In this document: one piece after another, positions 15,450-24,336 of the stretch
Position numbering within the stretch: position 1 is the stretch's first letter
How the letters are laid out: every line of letters starts with the position of its first letter
Source of the DNA: Gammaproteobacteria bacterium
GTDB taxonomy: Bacteria; Pseudomonadota; Gammaproteobacteria; Pseudomonadales; Azotimanducaceae
Assembly: GCA_003476445.1 (NCBI GenBank)
Contig: DMUF01000201.1
Location: 1 to 30,677 of the forward strand
Length of the DNA: 30,677 bases
Direction of reading: 5' to 3'
Program-made: the position numbers and the translations under genes
The notes under the pieces: model-generated
What the model was told of the DNA's origin: nothing
Seen by the model: only the letters and a program-made list of their open reading frames with translations
The model's database searches: none

Positions 15450-16196
15450 ATGAACGCGATTCCCGCCCAACGTGCTCCCGAACTGCCGGACGCGGCTACC
15501 GTCGCGGATTGGGATCTGGCGTTTGCGCGCATGAGCGTGGTGGATCGAGTACGCATCGCATTACGCGAGTTCCCCGGTCCCCATGTGCTTTCTTCTTCGT
15601 TCGGCGCTCAGGCCGCGGTCAGCTTGCATCTACTGGTTCGTGAGTGTCCGTCGCTACCGGTGGTCCTCATCGATACCGGGTATCTGTTCCCGGAGACCTA
15701 CCACTTCGTGGATGAACTCACCGAACGTCTCCAACTCGATCTGAGGGTCTATCGCAGCGTGCGCAGCCCCGCCTGGCAGGAGGCCCGCTACGGCCAACGC
15801 TGGTTACAGGGAGTCGAGGGGATCGAGGCTTACAACCGCGAGAACAAGGTCGAGCCCATGCAGCGCGCGCTCCGCGAGCTCGGGGCGAAAACCTGGTTCT
15901 CCGGTCTCCGGCGCGTTCAGGCTCAAACGCGGGCAGCAACACCGTTCGTCCAGCTGACCGGCGGTCGTATCAAGGTGTCTCCCATTGCGGACTGGTCCGA
16001 TCGCCAGGTGCACGAGTACCTCAAGGCGAACGATCTCCCCTATCATCCGCTCTGGGAGAAGGGCTACGTCTCGATTGGTGATACGCATACCACCCGTTCG
16101 CTCGCGGAGGTAGACAGTGTCGAAGAGACGCGGTTCTTCGGACTGAAGCGCGAATGCGGGCTGCACGAGGACCTCGGGGAACTCTCCGGTCTCTGA
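15450..16196 (+). CDS. cysH: Phosphoadenosine phosphosulfate (PAPS) reductase
   Basis: A 248-residue assimilatory sulfate reduction enzyme that reduces PAPS to sulfite with thioredoxin as donor. It follows E. coli CysH closely: VLSSSFGAQAAVSLHL, DTGYLFPETY, EARYGQRW, KTWFSGLRR, PIADWSDRQVHEYL, HPLWEKGY with GDTHTTRS, and the catalytic KRECGLHE near the C-terminus (C236). The two cysteine pairs that hold the iron-sulfur cluster of APS reductases are absent, so PAPS is the expected substrate. ATG 15450 gives the E. coli-like length. GTG 15411 in the same frame has a better ribosome site (GAGGGA, six bases away) and would add 13 residues, so the start is not settled. An AT-rich pocket (15354-15389) just upstream may hold a separate promoter. 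Confidence 0.95.
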   Translation: MNAIPAQRAPELPDAATVADWDLAFARMSVVDRVRIALREFPGPHVLSSSFGAQAAVSLHLLVRECPSLPVVLIDTGYLFPETYHFVDELTERLQLDLRVYRSVRSPAWQEARYGQRWLQGVEGIEAYNRENKVEPMQRALRELGAKTWFSGLRRVQAQTRAATPFVQLTGGRIKVSPIADWSDRQVHEYLKANDLPYHPLWEKGYVSIGDTHTTRSLAEVDSVEETRFFGLKRECGLHEDLGELSGL

Positions 16197-16236
16197 GCTC
16201 CGCGCCGGGCGGGTAAAGAGCGGGTAAGAGGAACGC

Positions 16237-16980
16237 ATGGCATCCGATCGATCTGCGGCGGTCGCGCCGCCTGGGCTCGCGCCCGGAGAAACGTTTGGTG
16301 ACGCCACCCTCGCTCTGATCGAGCGCCTGCTGCAAGACGGCGCGCGCCATGTTGTCGCTCTGATGCGACATTCCGCCCGGGAATATGCGCCGGGTGTGCA
16401 TGATCTGCAGAATCCGCTCACGGTCGAAGGTCGCGATCTCGCCCTGCGCCTTGGTACCGCACTCCCAAAGACGCTCACGGTGCGTGGTTACGCGAGTCCG
16501 CCAGCGCGCTGCATGGACACGGCGGCGCTCATCATGGAAGGTCATCGCCTTGCCGGAGGCAGTGCGACCCGACACCGCCCGGTCGAAGCGCTGGGCGTCT
16601 TCTACGCGCTTGATCAGATGAAGATGTGGAAGGGGCTGAGCGGAGCGGGAGGTCTTCCGGCCTTCATCGGGCAGTGGGTCAGAGGTGCTGTGCCTCCGGA
16701 CGCCCTCATTCCCGCTGCTCTCGCCACGGACCTGTTGCTGCGGGTGCTCGCGGCGCGGCTGCGCGATCCCGTTGCAGAAACCTCGCTCGATCTCTGCGTG
16801 TCACACGACATGAGTCTGCATCTTCTGCGCGCCGTGCTATTCGAGGAACCTGCCGCGACGGCCGCGCCCGTGCGTTACCTCGACGCGCTCGTGCTCTACG
16901 AGCGGGAGGGTCGGCTCATGCTCGCGAGTCACGATCGCGCGAGCATTGATATCACGGCCCGGATCACGGCTTCAGCCTGA
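16237..16980 (+). CDS. Histidine phosphatase superfamily protein
   Basis: A 247-residue protein of the histidine phosphatase (phosphoglycerate mutase-like) fold. The phosphohistidine motif is LMRHSAREY at 42-50 (R44, H45). A second conserved arginine is in SPPARCMDTA, and the late SHD block lies in LCVSHDMSLHLL. The common RHG triplet is RHS here, which occurs in several branches. This resembles SixA- or acid-phosphatase-type members more than metabolic mutases. No signal peptide is seen, so it is probably cytoplasmic. The substrate is unknown. ATG 16237 follows AGAGGA at normal spacing, 40 bases after cysH, so it is likely the last gene of the run that begins at 12012. It converges on the large exported-protein gene. 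Confidence 0.82.
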   Translation: MASDRSAAVAPPGLAPGETFGDATLALIERLLQDGARHVVALMRHSAREYAPGVHDLQNPLTVEGRDLALRLGTALPKTLTVRGYASPPARCMDTAALIMEGHRLAGGSATRHRPVEALGVFYALDQMKMWKGLSGAGGLPAFIGQWVRGAVPPDALIPAALATDLLLRVLAARLRDPVAETSLDLCVSHDMSLHLLRAVLFEEPAATAAPVRYLDALVLYEREGRLMLASHDRASIDITARITASA

Positions 16981-16985
16981 GCCTC

Positions 16986-17006
16986 GAGCCTCGCCGCGCT
17001 AGGCTC
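16986..17006. terminator. Short inverted repeat between convergent genes
   Basis: GAGCCT (16986-16991) and AGGCTC (17001-17006) form a perfect 6-bp stem with a nine-base GC-rich loop in the 24-base convergent gap. The stem is short and no T-run follows, so it is only a weak terminator candidate. Confidence 0.3.
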
Positions 17007-20000
17007 ACCCGCCGTACGCGGCGCTAGCCAGCTCGAGACGCGTCAGCGTTGTTCGCAGGGCCGCCAGCGGAGGGCGGGTGCCGGGCGCATCGCCCGCCGC
17101 CGCAATGGCTCGCGCATCGTTTCCAATACTTGTCCCGATACGCGCGATGCGGGCGCGCAGGGCGCTCGCCGCTGCGTCCGTGCTGGTACCATCCGTCGTG
17201 ATCATGCGCAGCACGTCGAACGGGCTGAGCGCTCCCCCTTCGGTGCTCCCAGGCAGCCCGACTGCGGCAGCGAACATGCCGTCCAGACGCTGGTCGCTGC
17301 CGTAGCCGAGTGTGATGTTCGAGAGCGCGTGCAGCTCGAGATACAGATTTGATGCTGCGTCGTATTCGTTGCTGCGTCTCAGCTCGGCAGCAAGACGTTC
17401 CCGCCGTGGCGCCTGAGACTCCTGCCAGGCGGTCGCCAATATGGCGAGGAGCGCAGTGGCATCTGCCGCAGCATGTTCGGGTGATACGGCCGGCAGCGCG
17501 CTTGGGCTTGCGGGCCGCAGCTGCGCCACGAGCGGTTCGCCCTCGCATGCGGCGGCGGGCGCAGGCAGGTCCTGCCATACGACCGGACCGACGGTCTGCA
17601 GACATTGAGCGCGGCTGCAGGGACGCTCATCCTCGTGATAATCGAACTGGCAGGCTCGCTCTCCGGCATAACGCGCGATGGTGACCGGATGGGCATCGAG
17701 CGCGCCGGGCACGCGCGCGGGATCGGGGGTAAAGCGAACTTCGAGCGCCGCGCGAATCAGCGTTGAGCCGAGGAATGCATCCTCCGTGCGCCCCGGTGTC
17801 CGGGTGAAGGCAAGCGCTGCCGGGCGCAGCTCGGCAAAACAGAACTCGATGCGTCCAAGGCCCTCAAGTGCCGCCCACAGGAATGGCGTGGGAATAAGGT
17901 CGAGCGGTTCGGGAAGCTCGAAGCGGAATGCGTCCACTGTGTCCCGTTGCCAGGCGGCCTGCACCTCGGCGGGCTCGATCGGCTTGCCGAAAAAACGCCG
18001 TGATTCGGTGACCAGTCGCGTGGTCTCCGGTACGAACGCCTCCGCCGCCATGTCATAGCAGGAGGTCAGAGGCGCTGCGGCGAGGGTCGCCGTCGCCGCT
18101 ACCCGCTGCGGACCGACCGGAGGCGGCTGATTCAGATCTTCCGTGACGCGCTTTCCATACGGATGCCGTTCAGGATGATCCAGGGTGTTGGCGCGTGCCA
18201 GCAACGCGTCCAGGGACTGACCATAGGCAGTGAGCAGCGTCCCCTGCAGATCCACTCGGGGCGTCGGTTGACCGTCGTTGCCGCGCGCCTCGGTAAGCGT
18301 TGCCAGCAGCTGCTCCGTGCGAGCGCCGGCGGCGTGGACCGACTGCAGAGTTTCGCGCCGGCGGATCTGCTCGGAGGCTGTCGCCGGGTGTTCCTGGTAG
18401 AGCCGCATCAGCGCGGCGGCGTGCTGCTGCCAATCCACGGGGTCCACCAGCGTCAGCGCGGCGCGTGTCTCCAGACCGCCGCGCATGGCGAACAGAGGAT
18501 AGTGGTCATGGAACGGAAACTGTGCGTCCCCGGCGGTGAGATAGCGCGCGTCCAGCAGGAATTCGCTGGAGCGGGTTGCGTATTGGGCGCCGCGTACCGC
18601 GCCCTGCAGAAAGCGATCCTCGCAGCGGCGGAAATCGGCTGGACGCAGCCGGCCACTGGCAGCATCTCGATAGCGCAGGCCGAAGCAGCGCTCGTTTTCG
18701 GTTTCGAACGCGGTCACGCGGCGTGCCGCAGCGGCCTGATAATCGGCTGCGACCCGACGTCTACCCGCTGATTCCAGACGCTCGACGTCGGTTCGCAGCA
18801 CTTCCACCGCAGCACCCAGATTCGCGACGCGCGCGTCGAGTGACTGGGTAGCGGCAAGCTCGGCCGCGTTCATGCGCGCGATGGACGTGCTGCTGGCCGC
18901 GCCGAGGGTGGCCACCAGACGTTCGAGGCCCGCCGGCAGCGCGCCACCCTTCGGGTCGTCATTGAACAGCGCGAGCGCCTGGACCCCGGCGAACAGCAGC
19001 CCCGCGGTAGCCGCGCCGGCGCCAAGGGTTCCCACCAGCGCACCCTGGGTCACCGCGGAGGTGAATTCGAGCACGGGCGCCCGAGTTACGGTGAACAGGT
19101 TGGCGAGATCAGGCTGTCCGGCAATCTGAGCGCCGACGCGACCGGCTTCGATCAGTCCTCCGAGCGCTTGGGACTCGGCGCCGGGTCCTATGGCGCTTGG
19201 GTTGGTTGCGCCCGATCCAGCCACGGGTGCTGAAGCCGCGCTACCGGCCAGCGGCAGGCGCGAGGTGATCTGTGCCCAGTAGTCGCGCGCCGCTGTAGCC
19301 GCGGCCGCCCGCACCGACTCGGGATGGGTTGCCGTTTGCAGCCGGGCTTCGAGATCGTTGGCTGCCCCGAGCAGCGCGCTCATGGCCGGATCTGCGGCTG
19401 CGGCCGCATCCCGCTGCAGGCGCTCCTCCGCGGTGGCCAGAAGCCCAACGCCGGACATCAGAGGCGCAAACAGCGCGTCGTGCAGGCTCACGCAGTCCGC
19501 TGAGGTCCGGCACAACATCCATACTTCAGTGCTGAAGCCGAGGTCGGCGTTACCTGCGAGCGAGCCCGCGTATTCGTACCTCCCCTGCACCTCGACGCGG
19601 GGTGAGAGCGTCTTGTCGACGTTTTCCAGTACCCGCTCGGCGGCGGCCATCTCGCTCTTGTTGGCAAGCGCGAGCAGACCAAGGCGCAGAGCGCTACCGA
19701 CCGGGCGCGCGGCAGATGCGGTCGCGATCGCCGCCGGCTGGGTTGCAGTAGGGGTTGCTGCCGCGCCGGTCGCGGGCTCGGTCGCGCTGGGCGTTTCCGC
19801 TGCGGCGCTGCCCGCAGTGCTTACGATCTCCTTGACGCGCGCCCATTGATCAGCCGGCACGTGCGTCAGTGAGCCATCCTTGCCGAGCGTGCGCAGCTCC
19901 GACCAGAACACGGTGTAGGTGGCAGCACGGCCTCCGTCTCGACCTACATGCGTCGATACCGCGCCGACGTACGCCATGAGATCGCGCGCGCGGATCGGGG

Positions 20001-20124
20001 CAGGTGCAGCCGGTTCCGCCAACACAACATCAGGGGCGAGACAAAGCAGCAGTGTGAGCGCGCGAAGGCGTCGGTTCAGGGTTCTGCTCCCACGGTGAGC
20101 GGCAGTGAGGGGTCGCGCACCCAC
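17005..20124 (-). CDS. Very large exported protein of unknown function
   Basis: An open frame of 1,039 residues from a GTG at 20124. I do not recognise the family. A signal peptide is clear: Asn-Arg-Arg at 17-19, a Leu-rich core at 23-30 and a cleavage-like VLA at 34-36. Next come an Ala/Thr/Pro-rich linker (104-140), a Gly/Ala-rich hydrophobic stretch (358-387) with GxxxG-like spacing, and a heptad-like helix (425-455). Several paired cysteines in the second half (e.g. CFGLRYRDAASGR and FRRCEDRF; later CQFDYHEDERPC with CLQTVG) suggest disulfides in the periplasm. The signal peptide would be cleaner if translation began at the in-frame CTG at 20079, which overlaps the upstream stop as CTGA and follows GGGAG by seven bases. 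It lies directly after the sulfurtransferase gene. It is not a known enzyme, adhesin or pore by any motif I can see. Confidence 0.75.
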   Translation of the reverse strand: MGARPLTAAHRGSRTLNRRLRALTLLLCLAPDVVLAEPAAPAPIRARDLMAYVGAVSTHVGRDGGRAATYTVFWSELRTLGKDGSLTHVPADQWARVKEIVSTAGSAAAETPSATEPATGAAATPTATQPAAIATASAARPVGSALRLGLLALANKSEMAAAERVLENVDKTLSPRVEVQGRYEYAGSLAGNADLGFSTEVWMLCRTSADCVSLHDALFAPLMSGVGLLATAEERLQRDAAAAADPAMSALLGAANDLEARLQTATHPESVRAAAATAARDYWAQITSRLPLAGSAASAPVAGSGATNPSAIGPGAESQALGGLIEAGRVGAQIAGQPDLANLFTVTRAPVLEFTSAVTQGALVGTLGAGAATAGLLFAGVQALALFNDDPKGGALPAGLERLVATLGAASSTSIARMNAAELAATQSLDARVANLGAAVEVLRTDVERLESAGRRRVAADYQAAAARRVTAFETENERCFGLRYRDAASGRLRPADFRRCEDRFLQGAVRGAQYATRSSEFLLDARYLTAGDAQFPFHDHYPLFAMRGGLETRAALTLVDPVDWQQHAAALMRLYQEHPATASEQIRRRETLQSVHAAGARTEQLLATLTEARGNDGQPTPRVDLQGTLLTAYGQSLDALLARANTLDHPERHPYGKRVTEDLNQPPPVGPQRVAATATLAAAPLTSCYDMAAEAFVPETTRLVTESRRFFGKPIEPAEVQAAWQRDTVDAFRFELPEPLDLIPTPFLWAALEGLGRIEFCFAELRPAALAFTRTPGRTEDAFLGSTLIRAALEVRFTPDPARVPGALDAHPVTIARYAGERACQFDYHEDERPCSRAQCLQTVGPVVWQDLPAPAAACEGEPLVAQLRPASPSALPAVSPEHAAADATALLAILATAWQESQAPRRERLAAELRRSNEYDAASNLYLELHALSNITLGYGSDQRLDGMFAAAVGLPGSTEGGALSPFDVLRMITTDGTSTDAAASALRARIARIGTSIGNDARAIAAAGDAPGTRPPLAALRTTLTRLELASAAYGG

Positions 20125-20945
20125 TCAGCCATCGAGCCATCGTAAACGGTCACGTTCGGATGCCCGAAGAGCAAGCAGGCGAAGGCGTCCACCGTTGCAG
20201 ATATGCCGCCGCCACAATAGGTCACGACGCGCGGCGCGGACAGCATGCCGCCAGCCGCGAGCGCCGCTTCCATCACTTCCGGCGCGGCGAAACGATCGCC
20301 ATCGAGCAGCGCGTCATAATGCACATTGCGACTGCCGGGAATATGACCCCTGCGTCCGTAGTGCATATCGCCGCTGCCCGCATAGACCGAGGGCGATAGC
20401 GCGTTCACGGTGCAGACATGAGGCGTGCTGGCTGCTGCCTGCATGCCGGCAAGATCGGTGAAACGAGAACGCAGCGGTGTCCCGCTGAAAGGGGTGGCAG
20501 GGTAGTGCTCCTCGCCTGCGCGCAGGGCGTGACCGCCCGCCTGATAGCCTTTCAGCCCGCCGTTTAGAACCCGCACGTTGCGATGCCCGGCTGCCGTCAG
20601 CAGCCAGAATGCGCGGGTGGCCCACATGATGTGCCCGCTGCTGTAGACCACGACCGCGTGATCGGCGCCGATTCCGGCTTTGCCCATGGCATCGGCGAGC
20701 GCGCTCTGGGCAGGCAGCGAAAATCCGAGCCCAGTGCTGGTGTCCGAGAAGGCGCGGATGAGATCCATAAAGGCTGAGCCCGGAATATGACCCTCGCGGT
20801 AACGCTCGAGACCGCTTTCGGCGCGGTAGCCGCTCGCGGCGGGTAGCAGAAAGACGGTGGCATCGAAGAGCCGCAGGTTCGGGTCGTCGATGCTGCGCGC
20901 TAGTTCGTCCGGCTCGATCAGGAGTTCGGGGTGCTTGAATGGCAT
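20076..20945 (-). CDS. Two-domain rhodanese-type sulfurtransferase (3-mercaptopyruvate/thiosulfate type)
   Basis: A 289-residue tandem rhodanese. The inactive N-terminal domain includes GHIPGSAFMDL and a YSSGHIMWATRAFW loop, where the usual cysteine position is serine. The catalytic C-terminal domain has GHIPGSRNVHY and the active loop CGGGISA with C244. Mercaptopyruvate sulfurtransferases usually have CGSGVTA and thiosulfate sulfurtransferases CRKGVTA; this loop is neutral like the former, so mercaptopyruvate is the more likely donor. It has no signal peptide, so it acts in the cytoplasm. ATG 20945 gives the family start MPFKHPELLI. A much longer upstream open frame overlaps the divergent hydrolase and is rejected. 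Its stop overlaps a possible CTG start of the large exported protein. Confidence 0.9.
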   Translation of the reverse strand: MPFKHPELLIEPDELARSIDDPNLRLFDATVFLLPAASGYRAESGLERYREGHIPGSAFMDLIRAFSDTSTGLGFSLPAQSALADAMGKAGIGADHAVVVYSSGHIMWATRAFWLLTAAGHRNVRVLNGGLKGYQAGGHALRAGEEHYPATPFSGTPLRSRFTDLAGMQAAASTPHVCTVNALSPSVYAGSGDMHYGRRGHIPGSRNVHYDALLDGDRFAAPEVMEAALAAGGMLSAPRVVTYCGGGISATVDAFACLLFGHPNVTVYDGSMAEWVRDPSLPLTVGAEP

Positions 20946-20962
20946 TGCTTCGGGTCCAGCCT

Positions 20963-20982
20963 TTCGGGGGATCTTCCCCGAA
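20963..20982. repeat. Perfect inverted repeat in a divergent intergenic region
   Basis: TTCGGGG (20963-20969) and CCCCGAA (20976-20982) form 7-bp arms around a six-base centre in the 94-base space between the sulfurtransferase and the alpha/beta hydrolase. It could be an operator serving both genes or a hairpin in the sulfurtransferase leader. Confidence 0.45.
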
Positions 20983-21039
20983 GCGTTCCGGATTTGCCAG
21001 ACTGCGGGACAGGGATTGAACGCGCGCGGGAACTCGATC

Positions 21040-21873
21040 ATGCCTCGACTGGAATCACCACCTCTGAGCCTTGAGTATGCCGTTGCGGGTTCCGACAGCG
21101 GCGTTCCAATTGTCCTCATCCGCGGGCTCGGAACACAGATGATCGAGTGGAGCCCGTGTCTGCTGGACGGACTGGTCGGCGCCGGTTTTCGTGTCATCAC
21201 CTTCGATAACCGTGACGTCGGGCTTTCCGACCGGGCGCAGGTCGACTACGCCCTGTCTGACATGGCGCACGACGTAGTCCGTTTGCTGGATGGGCTCGGC
21301 ATTGACCGCGCGGCCATCTTTGGAATTTCCCTCGGGGGAATGATTGCCCAGCATCTCGCGTTCGCGTATCCGGAGCGGATCATCGCGCTCTTTCCGGTTA
21401 TGACGTCGAGCGGCGCGCCGGATCTCCCGCGCCCCGCAGCGGAGGTGTTCGCGCGCTTGTCGGCGACGGCTTCCGGCCGTGAATCGACCATTGCCATGAA
21501 CGCGGAGAATCGCGCCGTGTTCGGCAGCCCGGACTGGCCGGAGCCGCTCGAAGCGCGCCTGGCTGCGGCTGCCCTCGCCTATGAAAGAGGTCATTACCCC
21601 GCCGGCGTTGCGCGGCAGATGCGAGCTGTCGTGATCGACGGCAGTCGGGTCGAGCGGCTACGCCAGGTGCGCGTGCCGACCTGTGTAATCCACGGGCTCG
21701 ATGATCCGCTCATCTCGTTTGCGGCGGGCGCCCACGTCGCCGCAAGCATCCCCGGCGCGCGCATCGAACCCATACCGGGCATGGGGCATAACCTTCCCGA
21801 CGGACTGGTGCCGCGGATCGTTGGGATCGTCCGCGACTTTGTCAGCGCGACCCGATCAGTCGCGCCGCCCTGA
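21040..21873 (+). CDS. Alpha/beta-fold hydrolase
   Basis: A 277-residue alpha/beta hydrolase. The nucleophile elbow is GISLGG with S97, the acid is D221 or D222 in HGLDDPLIS, and the histidine is H250 in GMGHNLP. The oxyanion region is IRGLGTQMIEW (27-37), and the block TFDNRDVGLSD (54-64) is common in the esterase/epoxide-hydrolase-like group that includes carboxylesterase and aclacinomycin methylesterase-like proteins. The substrate cannot be stated. ATG 21040 gives the family-typical start; the open frame upstream runs antisense to the sulfurtransferase and is rejected. It is divergent from the sulfurtransferase and convergent with the Lon gene, with only five bases between the stop codons. 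Confidence 0.88.
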   Translation: MPRLESPPLSLEYAVAGSDSGVPIVLIRGLGTQMIEWSPCLLDGLVGAGFRVITFDNRDVGLSDRAQVDYALSDMAHDVVRLLDGLGIDRAAIFGISLGGMIAQHLAFAYPERIIALFPVMTSSGAPDLPRPAAEVFARLSATASGRESTIAMNAENRAVFGSPDWPEPLEARLAAAALAYERGHYPAGVARQMRAVVIDGSRVERLRQVRVPTCVIHGLDDPLISFAAGAHVAASIPGARIEPIPGMGHNLPDGLVPRIVGIVRDFVSATRSVAPP

Positions 21874-21878
21874 CGCAT

Positions 21879-24284
21879 TCACCGCAGCCGCCCTGGACCA
21901 AACAGCAGTGCTGCTACCGCGTCGAAATCGCCGACGAACGTCACCCGCAGGCCCCGGCGCACGCTGTCTGGAATCTCCTCGAAATCCCGGCGGTTTGCCT
22001 CCGGCAGAATGATGTTGCGTAGCCCCAGTCGGCGCGCCGCGAGCAGCTTTTCGCGAATGCCGCCGACGGGATAGACGCGCCCGCTCAGCGTGAGCTCTCC
22101 GGTCATGGCGAAGCCGCGCTTCGGCGCGCGGCCGAGCGCGCGCGACAGCATGGCGCTGGCCATGGCGATACCGGCGCTGGGCCCGTCCTTCGGCGTGGCG
22201 CCAGCGGGGACGTGCAAATGCAGCGCTGCCTGGTCGAACCAATGCTCGGGAACCCCGTACCGGGTGCCGCTTGCGCGCAGCACGCTCCAGGCAATATTCG
22301 CAGACTCCTGCATGACGTCGCCCAGCTGCCCGGTGAGCTTGAGCGTCGCAGCCTGCTGGTGCACGAGCGTCGCTTCGATGGGCAGGGTCGCGCCTCCAAC
22401 CGGCGTCCAGGCGAGCCCGGTGATGATTCCAATGCCCTGTTCCAATGCCTCTGGCGTATAGGGGGCAGGTCCGAGATCGGCTGCCGCCGCTTCGGGCGTG
22501 ACGCGAATGGGCCGGGGCGCACCTTCGAGCAGGCGCACGACATTCTTGCGCACGAGAGTCGCGAGCGCCTTGTCCAGGCGCCGAACGCCGGCTTCGCGAG
22601 AATGTCCTTCGATGACCCGGCGCAGGGTCGCGCTGCCGATGTCGATGTCACCCCGGCGCCTCAGTCCGGCGCGCGCCAACTGCCGCGGCAACAGGTGCGA
22701 GCGCGCAATTGCGAGCTTTTCGACGTCCAGGTAGCCCGGCAGCGTGATCACTTCCATGCGGTCGAGCAGCGGAGCGGGAATGGAGTCGAGCTGATTTGCG
22801 GTGCAGATAAACAGTACCTTCGACAGATCGACATCAACATCGAGATAGTGGTCGTGGAACGCGCTGTTCTGCTCGGGATCGAGTGCCTCGAGCAGTGCGG
22901 CCGCCGGGTCGCCCTGATACGAAGCGCCGATCTTGTCGATCTCGTCGAGCATGATGACCGGGTTCGCGACTCCGGTATCGCGTAGCGCGCGAATGAGTTT
23001 GCCCGGCATGGCCCCAATGTACGTGCGTCGATGTCCCTTGATTTCGGCCTCGTCCCGCATGCCGCCCACGGAAAACCGGTAAAAGCTGCGCCCGAGCGCT
23101 TCGGCCACTGCGCGCCCGAGCGACGTCTTGCCAACCCCCGGCGGACCTGCGAGACAGATGATCGAACCGGCGACGTCGCCCTTCATGATGCCAAGCGCCA
23201 GGAATTCGACCATCCGTGCTTTGACGTCCGCTAAACCGGCGTGATGCTGGTCGAGCACGCGCCGAGCTTGCCGCAGGTCGGTCTGATCCGAACTTGCCAC
23301 CCCCCAGGGAACGCTGGTCAGCCAGTCGAGATAATTCCGCGTGACGCCGTACTCGGGCGAGCCGACTTCCAGCGTGGAGAGTTTGCCGAGCTCATCCTCA
23401 ATGCGCTGCGCGGCTGCGGCGGGCACGTTGCGCTCCGCGATGCGGGCGCGGAATTTCTCGAGCTCGGCGGTACGATCGTCTTTCGAAAGCCCCAGTTCCT
23501 GCTGGATGTACTTGAGCTGCTGGCGCAGCACCGCCTCGCGCTGACGCCCCTGAATCTCGGATTCGACGTGGCGTCGGATCTCCATTTGCGCCCGCGCGAT
23601 CTCGAGCTCTCGCTGCAGGAGCGTGACCACTTTTTCCATGCGTCGCTGTAGTGGCAGGGTCTCGAGGACCTCCTGCAGCTCGTCGCGCGTTGCCGAGGTC
23701 AGGCTCGCGGCAAAGTCCGCAAGCAGTGCAGGCTCGTTGGGATTGGAGCGGGCCAGGAACACCTTGAGCTCCTCCCCATACAGCGGATTCAGAGGGATCA
23801 GCTCCTTGATCATGTTGATGATCGCGACCGCGTAGGCTTTCTGCTCCGCCGAGCGCGGCTCCGCGCGCTCTGGCAGATACTGGACGGATGCGAGCAGGGG
23901 AGGCGTGTCTCGCACCCACTGCCGCACGCTGAAGCGCTGCAGACCTTCAAGCAGCACCTGTAGCTGCTCGCCCTCGCGGTGCACGCGATGTATCCGGCAC
24001 ACCGTGCCCATGGCATGCAGATCACTGGTTGCGGGAACCTCGTCCAGATCCCGGCGGGTGGCAATGACGCCGACGACGTTGTGCTTGCGCGACTGAATTG
24101 CCTGCAGTGTTTCAAGCCATGGCGTGGCCGGCATCAAGAGCGGAAAGGCTTGGCCTGGAAAGAACGGCCGGTGTCCCTGTGGCAGAACGTAGACGGCGCC
24201 CGGCAGGGCCTCGCTCGGGAGAATTATGCGGGGGCTGTCGGGTTCTTCCGGCGGCAGCACTTCGCCATGTTGGTCAATATCCAT
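21879..24284 (-). CDS. lon: Lon-family ATP-dependent serine protease
   Basis: An 801-residue Lon (endopeptidase La). The N-terminal substrate domain (about 30-230) is followed by a coiled helix region, the AAA+ module and the protease domain. Walker A is GPPGVGKT at 380-387, Walker B VIMLDEID at 443-450, and the catalytic dyad is S703 (PKDGPSAG) and K746 (GGIREK), 43 residues apart as in E. coli Lon. The N-terminus ([20 protein letters not shown]) differs from housekeeping Lon and recalls the second Lon paralog of Pseudomonas (AsrA/PA0779), so this may be an accessory, stress-linked copy; that assignment is inference. ATG 24284 has GGGAG seven bases ahead. It begins 52 bases after prc on the same strand, so cytoplasmic and periplasmic proteases may be co-expressed. 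Confidence 0.93.
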   Translation of the reverse strand: MDIDQHGEVLPPEEPDSPRIILPSEALPGAVYVLPQGHRPFFPGQAFPLLMPATPWLETLQAIQSRKHNVVGVIATRRDLDEVPATSDLHAMGTVCRIHRVHREGEQLQVLLEGLQRFSVRQWVRDTPPLLASVQYLPERAEPRSAEQKAYAVAIINMIKELIPLNPLYGEELKVFLARSNPNEPALLADFAASLTSATRDELQEVLETLPLQRRMEKVVTLLQRELEIARAQMEIRRHVESEIQGRQREAVLRQQLKYIQQELGLSKDDRTAELEKFRARIAERNVPAAAAQRIEDELGKLSTLEVGSPEYGVTRNYLDWLTSVPWGVASSDQTDLRQARRVLDQHHAGLADVKARMVEFLALGIMKGDVAGSIICLAGPPGVGKTSLGRAVAEALGRSFYRFSVGGMRDEAEIKGHRRTYIGAMPGKLIRALRDTGVANPVIMLDEIDKIGASYQGDPAAALLEALDPEQNSAFHDHYLDVDVDLSKVLFICTANQLDSIPAPLLDRMEVITLPGYLDVEKLAIARSHLLPRQLARAGLRRRGDIDIGSATLRRVIEGHSREAGVRRLDKALATLVRKNVVRLLEGAPRPIRVTPEAAAADLGPAPYTPEALEQGIGIITGLAWTPVGGATLPIEATLVHQQAATLKLTGQLGDVMQESANIAWSVLRASGTRYGVPEHWFDQAALHLHVPAGATPKDGPSAGIAMASAMLSRALGRAPKRGFAMTGELTLSGRVYPVGGIREKLLAARRLGLRNIILPEANRRDFEEIPDSVRRGLRVTFVGDFDAVAALLFGPGRLR

Positions 24285-24336
24285 GCAGAGCTCCCACAAG
24301 CCGCGTTGACGGCTATGTGGGGGCGCTCTGCCAGAT

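Noticed and set aside
15450..16196. APS reductase instead of PAPS reductase
   Set aside because: The paired cysteines that ligate the iron-sulfur cluster of APS reductases are missing; only the catalytic ECGLH cysteine is present.
20946..21200. N-terminal extension of the sulfurtransferase
   Set aside because: It overlaps the divergent alpha/beta hydrolase and lacks rhodanese or targeting sequence; ATG 20945 gives the family start.
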